Source: JAKBCQ01 sp021807585 (GTDB lineage: Bacteria; Planctomycetota; Planctomycetia; Isosphaerales; Isosphaeraceae). Taken from it: a stretch of 5,286 nucleotides of DNA. The stretch spans positions 1-5,286 of the forward strand of contig DAHWFG010000477.1 of NCBI GenBank assembly GCA_027325115.1, read 5' to 3'. Shown one piece after another: positions 1 through 5,286 of the stretch. Positions within the stretch are counted from its first letter, which is position 1, and each line of letters opens with the position of its first letter. Below the pieces are notes generated by a model. The model did no database searches, was not told the origin of the DNA, and was given only the letters and a program-made list of their open reading frames with translations. A program made the position numbers and the translations under genes.

Positions 1-68
1 GTTCACATGCCGATGCGAATTCGGTTCCTGGCGAGCACGATGTGCATGTTTCCGATTTACCTGCGAGT

Positions 69-1145
69 TCAATTCCACTTGAAGAGTTTAAGAGCGATGA
101 GGAACGTGCCGACCGCCCACGCGGCGAGGATTGCGAGCGAGCCGGCGACGCTCATGATCCCCGCCCCCTCGAGCAGGATGCGGCGGAGTGCGTCGACGAG
201 CTGGGTGAGCGGGAGCGCCTGGACGAAAGGCTGCATCGCCGCGGGGAACCGCTCGGACGAGAAGAAGACACCCGAGAAGAGCCACATCGGTACCATGACG
301 AGGTTCATGAGTCCGCTGACGGTCTCGGTCGTGTTCGCTCGACTGGCGACGAGCAGGCCGATTCCGGCGAAGGCGAGCGCGCCGAAGAGCTCGACGATGA
401 TCAACGTGAAAAAATCACCTCGCATGGGCATATGAAACGCGAAGACGCCCATCGCGAGGAGCACGCCGACATCGGGGATGAGGAAGGTGAGCCTGGCGCC
501 CAGCACCGCGAGCAAGAAGTTGCGGCGGGGCATGGGCGTGGCGCAGAAGCGTTTGAGGAGCTTGGCGATGCGGAAGTTGACGAGCAAAAACCCGACGCCC
601 CAGAGCCCCCCGCCCATCGTGTTGAGCGCGATCAGTCCTGGGATTAAGAAATCAATATAGCGTGCTCCGGGCTCTTTGAGTTTTTCGTCGCGGACCGAGA
701 TCGGGTCCGTTCGTCCCGCGGAGCGTTGGAGTTCGTCGTCGAAGACGGCGCGCGCCGTCGCGGCTTCGGGGCGTGTCGGGTCGTAATGATAAACGACGGG
801 AGGAGAAACCGTGGGCTCGACGACGAGCGGCGTTTTGCCCGTTTTAAGCCGCCGGATCGCCTGTTCGGCGGGGAGAATCTTGTACTCGATTTTGGGGAGT
901 TCGAGCTTCTCGGCCTCGGGACGAAAGGCGTCGAGCGAGCGTTTGAGCGAATCGGTCGACGCGTTTTCGATCAGATCGACCTGGACCGAGTTTTGGGTGC
1001 GGCTTTGGAACGCGAGACCGAGAACGACCGCGAGGATCGTCGGAAACACGTAAACCCAGAAGATCCGCGCGGGTTGGCGATAAAACTCGCGCAACCTTGA
1101 AAAATATAATTCTTTGAGCGATGCGAGATTATAAGGATCCGACAT
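69..1145 (-). CDS. ABC-2 type exporter permease (DrrB-like)
   Basis: This is the membrane subunit of an ABC exporter, 358 residues. It should sit in the cytoplasmic membrane and form the transport path driven by the ATPase encoded just upstream. The hydrophobic pattern fits six membrane segments at about residues 28-46, 164-189, 210-236, 245-267, 278-295 and 331-354. A large polar domain between the first two (about 47-163) is typical of ABC-2 permeases with an extracytoplasmic loop. The stretch KLLKRFCATPMPR (195-207), after segment 2, matches the usual cytoplasmic 'K-R-ATP' coupling region of the family. The ATG at 1145 is the natural start: it lies 35 bases after the ATPase stop and gives a short cytoplasmic N-terminus. 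Only a weak ribosome binding site (GAAAG) precedes it. Length and topology are normal. Family assignment is firm; the substrate (drug, lipid, polysaccharide or other) is unknown. Confidence 0.92.
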   Translation of the reverse strand: MSDPYNLASLKELYFSRLREFYRQPARIFWVYVFPTILAVVLGLAFQSRTQNSVQVDLIENASTDSLKRSLDAFRPEAEKLELPKIEYKILPAEQAIRRLKTGKTPLVVEPTVSPPVVYHYDPTRPEAATARAVFDDELQRSAGRTDPISVRDEKLKEPGARYIDFLIPGLIALNTMGGGLWGVGFLLVNFRIAKLLKRFCATPMPRRNFLLAVLGARLTFLIPDVGVLLAMGVFAFHMPMRGDFFTLIIVELFGALAFAGIGLLVASRANTTETVSGLMNLVMVPMWLFSGVFFSSERFPAAMQPFVQALPLTQLVDALRRILLEGAGIMSVAGSLAILAAWAVGTFLIALKLFKWN

Positions 1146-1180
1146 TGTATCACTTTCAATAAATAATTGATCTCAAAAAA

Positions 1181-2203
1181 TTAAACGCCGCGCGATCGTT
1201 TGCGTCCGCGGCGGGATTTTCGACCGTTTTTGGCGGCGTCGGCTTCGGCGGGTTCGTCGTCGCGAAGGTGTCGACCTGTTAAGGATACAAACACGTCTTC
1301 AAGGCTTACTTGTCTGGTGGTGAGCCTGACGAGTGGGCGATCGAAATCGTCGAGGCGGTCGAGGAGTGCGGGGATGGCGCGGTGGGGTTCGCCGACGGTG
1401 AGGGCGAAGCCGTCTCCCTCGGCGCGGGTTGCGAGGACCGTTTCGAGCGAGGCGAACTGCGCCGGATCGATCGGCGCCGAGTCGACGTCTGTCGCGAGCG
1501 CGAATTCGACGATGTGTTCGCCGCCGAGCCGCGCGATGAGTTCGGCGGGCGAGCCGATCGCGATGACTCGCCCGTGATCGATGACCGCGACACGGTCGCA
1601 AAGCCGCTCGGCCTCGTCCATGTAATGGGTGGTGAGGACGCTGGTTCGGCCGCGATCGCGGAGGTCGCGAATCAGGTCCCACAGTTGTCGTCGGGATTGG
1701 GGATCGAGGCCGGTCGTCGGTTCGTCGAAGAATAAAACCGAGGGGTCGCCGACGAGCGAGACCGCGACCGCGAGTCGGCGCTGCTGTCCTCCAGACAGTT
1801 GTTCGACGAAGGAGTTCGCCTTGCTTTCGAGCGCCACGCGGGCGAGGACGTCGTTCGGATCGAGCCCGTTTTGATAAAAGCTGCGAAAGAGCTTGACGGT
1901 CTCGAAAACGGTCGCTTTATCGGGGAATCGCGTTTCCTGGAGGGTGACGCCGATTTTCTGGCGGATCGCGCGTTCGTTCGAACTCCATTTCATGCCGAGG
2001 ATTTCGACTTCGCCCGAAGTCGGTTGATTGAGCCCCTCCATGATCTCGACAGTCGTCGTTTTGCCGGCGCCGTTGGGACCGAGCAGGCCGAAGCATTCTC
2101 CCTCGGGGATTTCGAGGTCGATCCCGCGCACCGCCTCGACGGGTCCGTCTCGTCCGGGATACGTTTTGACGAGATTTTGTACACGAATTGCTGATATCTG
2201 CAT
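1181..2203 (-). CDS. ABC exporter ATPase subunit (DrrA/CcmA-like)
   Basis: This is the ATP-hydrolysing subunit of an ABC exporter, 340 residues, and should dimerise on the cytoplasmic face of the permease encoded next. All nucleotide-binding motifs are present in order: Walker A GPNGAGKTT (42-50), Q-loop glutamine near 89, signature LSGGQ (136-140), Walker B VLFFDEP (156-162) with catalytic Glu161, D-loop GLD (165-167) and switch His193. After the ATPase core, residues 228-310 form the regulatory extension common in DrrA-type exporters, ending in the typical QVSLEDVFVSLTGR. The last 16 residues are strongly basic (KNGRKSRRGRKRSRGV), an addition most relatives would not need. It could touch membrane lipids or nucleic acid, but that is inference. 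The ATG at 2203 leads directly into a normal ABC beta-strand; no strong Shine-Dalgarno precedes it. It is the first gene of a two-gene operon with the permease. Confidence 0.96.
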   Translation of the reverse strand: MQISAIRVQNLVKTYPGRDGPVEAVRGIDLEIPEGECFGLLGPNGAGKTTTVEIMEGLNQPTSGEVEILGMKWSSNERAIRQKIGVTLQETRFPDKATVFETVKLFRSFYQNGLDPNDVLARVALESKANSFVEQLSGGQQRRLAVAVSLVGDPSVLFFDEPTTGLDPQSRRQLWDLIRDLRDRGRTSVLTTHYMDEAERLCDRVAVIDHGRVIAIGSPAELIARLGGEHIVEFALATDVDSAPIDPAQFASLETVLATRAEGDGFALTVGEPHRAIPALLDRLDDFDRPLVRLTTRQVSLEDVFVSLTGRHLRDDEPAEADAAKNGRKSRRGRKRSRGV

Positions 2204-2253
2204 ATATGGAATTATCCCGTCGGGTGTCGCAGTGAGGATTTTCGATTATTGAT

Positions 2254-2282
2254 ATTGTAAGCGATCGGAACGGGATCGTCGA
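2254..2282 (-). promoter_or_regulatory. possible sigma-70-type promoter for the ABC operon
   Basis: Read on the minus strand, TCGACG (2282-2277, four of six matches to TTGACA) is followed by a 17-base spacer and TACAAT (2259-2254, five of six matches to TATAAT). It lies about 50 bases upstream of the ATPase start, in one of the few A+T-rich patches of the window. The -35 half overlaps the GATC cluster. Promoter consensus in this organism is unknown, so this rests on general sigma-70 rules. Confidence 0.35.
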
Positions 2283-2563
2283 TCGGATCGATCGAGCGGA
2301 GCGATGCGACGAACAGCGAACCGAGCGGTTTGCCGGCGAATCCGGGCGGTTTGCGTCATTTCGGCCGTTCTGATCGCCGTGATCGGACAATCCGGATCGT
2401 GATCGGGTTCACAGAGCGGGTTCGATTGAAGCCCAAGCGGATCGGCGTCCGATGGATGGAGCGGGTCTTTCCGTCGCGCGAGCGAGCGCGCCCGGAGGCC
2501 CCGGCGGGCTTTGAGCCGACGATTCCCGGCCGATGTATCGTGTTTGTCGGAGCGAGTGCAAAC

Positions 2564-2569
2564 GGAGGT
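2564..2569 (+). promoter_or_regulatory. strong Shine-Dalgarno that fixes the GTG start of the AAA ATPase gene
   Basis: GGAGGT stands five bases before the GTG at 2575. An in-frame ATG 42 bases upstream (2533) would add 14 residues, but it has no such site and its extra residues (MYRVCRSECKRRSL) look like translated leader. The GTG start is therefore preferred. Confidence 0.75.
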
Positions 2570-2574
2570 CCCTC

Positions 2575-3918
2575 GTGAGCCGGAACGGATTATTGCTGCC
2601 GACACGAGCCGAGGCGATCGATCGCCTGCGCCGAGCCGCCGAGGGTTTCGGCGGGCCGATTTTGCTGACGGGCGAGGCCGGCTCGGGCAAAACGTGGCTC
2701 GTCGAACGTTGGACGCAAAACGGATCGACCGTCGCCGAATGGGCTCGGGTCGATTTATCCCCCGGCATGGCGATTTCGGCGTTTTATCAGGCGATCGCTC
2801 GCGAACTCACACTCAAGCGATCGACCGATTGGAGCGACGCTCGCACCAGGATCGCCGATCGCCTGCGGGAATCGACCGAGGAGGGACGATCGATCGGCCT
2901 CGTCGTCGACGAAGCCCAGCTCGTCGGCGAAGATCTCGCCGAGGAGATACGCATTCTCACCAATCGAACGGGCAAGGACGACGGGTTCGCGACAGTGCTG
3001 ATCCTGGGCCAAACTGCGCTCGCTCGGAGGGTCCGACAGTCGTCGTTCGCATCGCTCAATGAACGCCTTGTCGATCGAATCAAGCTCGGCGCGGTCGATT
3101 TTGACGAGGCGCGGATGTTTCTGGCGTACAGCTTTCCCGAATACGATTGGCGCCGCGACGAGATCGACGCGCTCCACCGCGAAGCCGGGGGAAATCCCCG
3201 CAGGCTCTTCCGTCTCGGCGTCGTTCGAGCGTCCCTCGCCGCGAAAAGTCGTCCCCGCCGCGGCGAAGCCGGAAATCCGCAACGCGTCGAAAAACAGCTA
3301 TATAAGAATATGCAGAAATCCAAATTCTTTAATGAGGAATCTTTACCTCATGTTATGAATTCGGCGGACGATTCGTTGATTTCCTTCGCCGGCGACGGTT
3401 CGATTGGGGCGTTTTCCGAGGGTCCTCTGTTGGGACCCGCGGCGCCGCCGTTGCATGAGGAGGAGGGATTGATCGAGGTGGGCTGGAACGAGCAAGAAGT
3501 CGAATTCGAAGGGGATATCGGATCGGCGCGAGCCGACTTAGTCGCGGGATCGGACGCGATCGATCGATCGGGGGCGGAATCGGCGAGCTTGAGAGATTCC
3601 GATCGGTTTTATTCGGCTTTGGAGACGACCGAGGAATCACCGTCGGGGGTTGAGGCGGTTGACGATCACTACGCCGCGCTTCAGGCCTGGAACGAATGGG
3701 CGCGCGTTCAAGGGCGATTTGCGCTCGATCGCGGCGGGATTACACAGGCTGGCGAGGGGCGAGCGAGCGTCGGGGCGTCCGGGGAGACGAACACCGACCC
3801 CTTCATCGACGAGGAATCGCCCGTGCTGCCGCATCATGTTCGGCTCGATTCCGAACACGCGATCGTCCCTCCCGCTCGCTTATTCTCGGGGATGAGAGAT
3901 TCGGGTCGGCCTTCGTGA
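2575..3918 (+). CDS. AAA ATPase, ExeA/TniB-like, with long acidic C-terminal tail
   Basis: This is a predicted cytoplasmic P-loop ATPase of 447 residues from the GTG start. The core (about 5-225) has Walker A GEAGSGKT (33-40), Walker B LVVDEAQ (109-115), a sensor-1-like LILGQTAL (142-149) and a sensor-2-like GNPRRLFRL (206-214). The 'DEAQ ... ILTN ... LGQ ... GNPRR' order is that of the AAA group containing secretion ATPase ExeA/GspA and transposition ATPase TniB/MuB. Unlike full ExeA, it has no membrane segment and no peptidoglycan-binding domain. A basic linker (about 224-250) is followed by a roughly 197-residue tail with about 38 Asp/Glu, 12 Arg and no Lys. The tail is low in complexity and probably disordered, with one aromatic patch, YAALQAWNEWARVQGRF. 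The DNA between core and tail is abruptly A+T-rich. No secretion or transposition genes lie nearby, so its partner is unknown. Family: confident; exact role: not assignable. Confidence 0.87.
   Translation: MSRNGLLLPTRAEAIDRLRRAAEGFGGPILLTGEAGSGKTWLVERWTQNGSTVAEWARVDLSPGMAISAFYQAIARELTLKRSTDWSDARTRIADRLRESTEEGRSIGLVVDEAQLVGEDLAEEIRILTNRTGKDDGFATVLILGQTALARRVRQSSFASLNERLVDRIKLGAVDFDEARMFLAYSFPEYDWRRDEIDALHREAGGNPRRLFRLGVVRASLAAKSRPRRGEAGNPQRVEKQLYKNMQKSKFFNEESLPHVMNSADDSLISFAGDGSIGAFSEGPLLGPAAPPLHEEEGLIEVGWNEQEVEFEGDIGSARADLVAGSDAIDRSGAESASLRDSDRFYSALETTEESPSGVEAVDDHYAALQAWNEWARVQGRFALDRGGITQAGEGRASVGASGETNTDPFIDEESPVLPHHVRLDSEHAIVPPARLFSGMRDSGRPS
3301..3360 (+). other. A+T-rich patch with hairpin inside the AAA ATPase gene
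   Basis: These 60 bases contain 16 G or C (27%), against roughly 60% around them. They encode the junction between the basic linker and the acidic tail of the ATPase. Inside lies a perfect inverted repeat, ATGAGG at 3332-3337 and CCTCAT at 3346-3351, with an eight-base loop. The patch marks a domain boundary. It could also be a fusion point or hold an internal promoter; the sequence does not decide. Confidence 0.5.
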
Positions 3919-4150
3919 GCCCCGCGGGGATTCGTCGGTCGCAAGCCTCCGCTCGCCGTGTATCGACCTCCCAGAGCCTGGATGGATCGCGATCAATCGT
4001 GCCGCGGCTTCGAGAATTCGAGGACCGCGGTCGATCGCGTTTGCGCCGGGTCCGTCACGTATGGAATAATTGTGATATTCGCGAAGCCGATTGGAAGTTC
4101 GAGCGAATAGTTTTGATCGAAGGCTGTGGAATAGCCGAAGAAAGCAGTTA

Positions 4151-4338
4151 GCGACCCGTGTCGGTTCGCGAGGACCGCGCAGGGCGTGTAAGCAGGCGTC
4201 GTCGCGTGTCGTAATTCCGCGGGTGCTCTCGCGGCCTGTTTTTCCCGAAGCAGGTATGAACGACGACCGAACTCGGCCGGCGGTTCGCTTTGAATCACAA
4301 ACCGGAAATCACCGATGACGACGCCTGCTTTCTTTTTT
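4151..4338 (+). ncRNA. candidate structured RNA of unknown family
   Basis: On the plus strand, 4151-4187 folds by eye into an irregular hairpin. CGGTTC (4162-4167) pairs with GGACCG (4172-4177) around a GCGA loop, which is a GNRA tetraloop. Below it, past single-base bulges, come GTG/CGC (with one G-U pair), CCC/GGG and GCG/CGT (also with one G-U pair). Two bases later a perfect 14-bp long-range helix begins (4190-4203 with 4317-4330). It encloses two small hairpins, CCGCG/CGCGG (4217-4234) and CCTGTTTT/GAAGCAGG (4235-4254, two G-U pairs), and a third possible one, CGAAC/GTTCG (4268-4287). The closing arm runs into TTCTTTTTT (4330-4338), as at an intrinsic terminator. The GNRA loop and the T-run both favour the plus strand. 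I checked by memory for SRP, 6S, RNase P and tmRNA motifs and recognised none. No covariation evidence is available, and G+C-rich DNA folds easily. Confidence 0.3.
4190..4330. repeat. perfect 14-bp inverted repeat enclosing 113 bases
   Basis: AAGCAGGCGTCGTC at 4190-4203 is the exact reverse complement of GACGACGCCTGCTT at 4317-4330. The first seven bases of the left arm, AAGCAGG, recur inside at 4248-4254, so the right arm has a second, weaker partner. No target-site duplication is visible in the flanks. It could be the closing helix of an RNA or the ends of a small non-autonomous element. Confidence 0.85.
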
Positions 4339-4509
4339 CGCACTTCCTTTCCAGAGCTTGGGTCATTTCTTTGGTTTCGGTGCTAAGCTAACGAGAAGGA
4401 TCGCTTCGGCGTCAAAGGGCTTCAGTCGACTTGGCGCTGCGGTCGGCGATTGGTTACAAACGGTTCCAACTTGATGACGACGTGATCGATTTCACCAGGC
4501 GAATTTGAC

Positions 4510-5280
4510 GTGTCCGAACCCGATCAGGCGACAGATCCCGCGACGGCTCGATTGTTGGTGTCGCTGGCGACCTATAACGAACGCGATAATATTCGTCCGC
4601 TCGCCGCGACGATTCGCGAGTACGCGCCCCACGCCGAGATCTTAATCATCGACGACAATTCGCCCGACGGCACTGGACAAGTCGCCGACGAACTCAAGAC
4701 TGAACTCGCCGGGATTCACGTGATTCATCGACCCGGCAAACTCGGGTTGGGGACCGCGGTGATCGCCGGGATGAAATACGCGATCGATAACGGGTTCGAT
4801 TATTTCCTCAACCTCGACGCCGATTTTAGCCATCCGCCCCGCTTCATACCCGCGCTCGTCGCCGGGATGAAGGATCACGACGTGATGATCGGCTCGCGCT
4901 ACGTCCCCGGCGGCGGAGTCGAAGGGGAATTCAATTTTAAACGCAAGTTTATGAGCACAGGAATTAATGTTTATTCAAAGATCTTTTTGGGATTGAAGAC
5001 GAAGGACAACAGCGGGTCGTTCCGGTGTTATCGGGTTTCGAAGTTGGCGCGGATCGATTTTAACCGGATCCGTTCGCGAGGTTATTCGTTCATGGAGGAG
5101 ATTTTGTTTTGGTGTCGCGTCGCGGGATGTCGGATGGGAGAGACGCCGATTTTGTTTGAGAACAGGCGATCGGGGATGTCGAAGATCAACAAGATGGAGG
5201 CGATCAAGGCGCTCGAGATCATCTTTCGGCTGGGGGTCGATCGAGCGCTCGGCAAGGTTCGGGCGAGCGAGACGGTGTGA
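4510..5280 (+). CDS. family-2 glycosyltransferase, polyprenol monophosphomannose synthase (DPM1-like)
   Basis: This 256-residue protein belongs to the GT2 family, DPM1 group, which transfers mannose (or a related sugar) from a nucleotide sugar to a polyprenyl phosphate on the cytoplasmic side of the membrane. The lipid-linked sugar then feeds glycan or protein glycosylation. The group's motifs appear in order: YNERDNI (22-28), IDDNSPDGTG (47-56), RPGKLGLGTA (74-83), the metal-binding DAD within NLDADFSHPP (101-110), IGSRYVPGG (127-135), DNSGSFR (166-172) and RRSGMSK (219-225). It ends soon after the catalytic domain, without the C-terminal membrane segments seen in some bacterial relatives. 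DNSGSFR carries Ser where many relatives have a second Gly. An in-frame stop at 4483 leaves GTG 4510 as the first usual start; only a weak AGG (4497-4499) precedes it. Donor and acceptor are inferred from the family; dolichol-phosphate glucosyltransferase-like activity is the main alternative. Confidence 0.92.
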   Translation: MSEPDQATDPATARLLVSLATYNERDNIRPLAATIREYAPHAEILIIDDNSPDGTGQVADELKTELAGIHVIHRPGKLGLGTAVIAGMKYAIDNGFDYFLNLDADFSHPPRFIPALVAGMKDHDVMIGSRYVPGGGVEGEFNFKRKFMSTGINVYSKIFLGLKTKDNSGSFRCYRVSKLARIDFNRIRSRGYSFMEEILFWCRVAGCRMGETPILFENRRSGMSKINKMEAIKALEIIFRLGVDRALGKVRASETV

Positions 5281-5286
5281 AGGCGA

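Larger units (their letters stand above)
2204..2574. other. divergent intergenic region, GATC-rich
   Basis: These 371 bases separate the minus-strand ABC operon from the plus-strand AAA ATPase gene and should hold the promoters of both. The side next to the ABC gene is A+T-rich and has a promoter-like pair (listed separately). Between 2263 and 2293 there are five GATC sites, and more follow at 2372, 2381, 2395 and 2401. The octamer GTGATCGG occurs twice, at 2379-2386 and 2399-2406, exactly 20 bases apart, so on the same helix face. A TTG-started open frame of 82 codons (2330-2578, plus) crosses the right half and ends at a TGA overlapping the GTG start of the ATPase gene. Its product would be arginine-rich with no recognisable motif, and I do not call it a gene. 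Confidence 0.6.
3919..4509. other. 591-base region without a convincing protein gene
   Basis: The region lies between the AAA ATPase and the glycosyltransferase gene. Its first 180 bases show nothing clear beyond a CCCCGCGGGG palindrome at 3920-3929, just after the ATPase stop. From about 4098 onward, simple hairpins follow one another: TTCGA/TCGAA (4098-4121), GGCTG/TAGCC (4122-4136), the bulged hairpin 4151-4187 and the 14-bp inverted repeat 4190-4330. In the leader of the glycosyltransferase gene, 4407-4439 can form a further imperfect hairpin with no T-run behind it. A minus-strand frame (3993-4343, GTG start, 116 codons) has about 61% G+C at third positions, no better than background, and no recognisable motif, so it is not called. 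A rough scan for tRNA shapes found none. Confidence 0.6.

Noticed and set aside
3..47. Short minus-strand frame MHIVLARNRIRIGM behind a GGAAAC
   Set aside because: Only 14 codons before a stop at the window edge; nothing supports translation.
42..647. Long plus-strand frame opposite the permease gene
   Set aside because: Its highly charged, low-complexity product is the usual shadow of a G+C-rich gene; the minus-strand frame has clear family features.
2490..2512. GCCCG/CGGGC hairpin followed by TTT
   Set aside because: The T-run is only three bases, the stem is short and no gene ends just upstream, so it is not a credible terminator.
3920..3929. CCCCGCGGGG palindrome after the ATPase stop codon
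   Set aside because: It leaves no room for a loop and no T-run follows; such words are expected at this G+C.
4190..4330. Assignment of the inverted-repeat region to SRP RNA, 6S RNA, RNase P RNA or tmRNA
   Set aside because: None of the conserved sequence motifs I know for these RNAs could be found on either strand.
3993..4343. Minus-strand open frame of 116 codons (GTG start)
   Set aside because: It has no recognisable motif, its third-position G+C (about 61%) is near background, its AAAGG lies only two bases from the start, and it runs across the inverted repeat. Not enough to call a gene.
4358..4389. TTGGGT ... TAAGCT as a promoter for the glycosyltransferase gene
   Set aside because: The spacer is 20 bases and the -10 half matches only three of six; too weak to report.

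Overview
The window is about 60% G+C (a rough hand estimate) and carries four convincing protein genes in two divergent blocks. All are bacterial in style: short spacings, GTG starts and one strong Shine-Dalgarno. The composition, the heavy excess of CGATCG words and a stand-alone ExeA-like ATPase would suit a planctomycete of the Isosphaeraceae type. That placement is a guess from general appearance; no marker gene in the window proves it.

Left block, minus strand (about 69-2203): a two-gene ABC exporter operon of the DrrA/DrrB kind. The ATPase comes first (1181-2203). The ABC-2 type permease follows after 35 A+T-rich bases (69-1145). Together they should form one efflux pump in the cytoplasmic membrane; the substrate cannot be read from sequence. 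A possible promoter for the operon lies at 2254-2282, inside a region dense in GATC sites.

Middle, plus strand: a 371-base divergent intergenic region leads to an AAA ATPase of the ExeA/TniB-like group (2575-3918), started at a GTG behind a GGAGGT ribosome binding site. Its C-terminal 200 or so residues are an acidic, lysine-free, probably disordered tail. Core and tail are separated by a sharp A+T-rich patch in the DNA.

Right block, plus strand: a 591-base stretch without a convincing gene (3919-4509), then a family-2 glycosyltransferase of the polyprenol-phosphate-mannose synthase (DPM1-like) type (4510-5280). The gene-free stretch has the most unexplained structure in the window: a perfect 14-bp inverted repeat enclosing 113 bases and followed by a T-run, with a bulged GNRA-capped hairpin directly upstream. 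It may encode a structured RNA or be a small inverted-repeat element. I could not match it to a known family.

The ABC pump, the ATPase and the glycosyltransferase do not obviously form one pathway. I see no tRNA, rRNA, CRISPR array or transposase gene.
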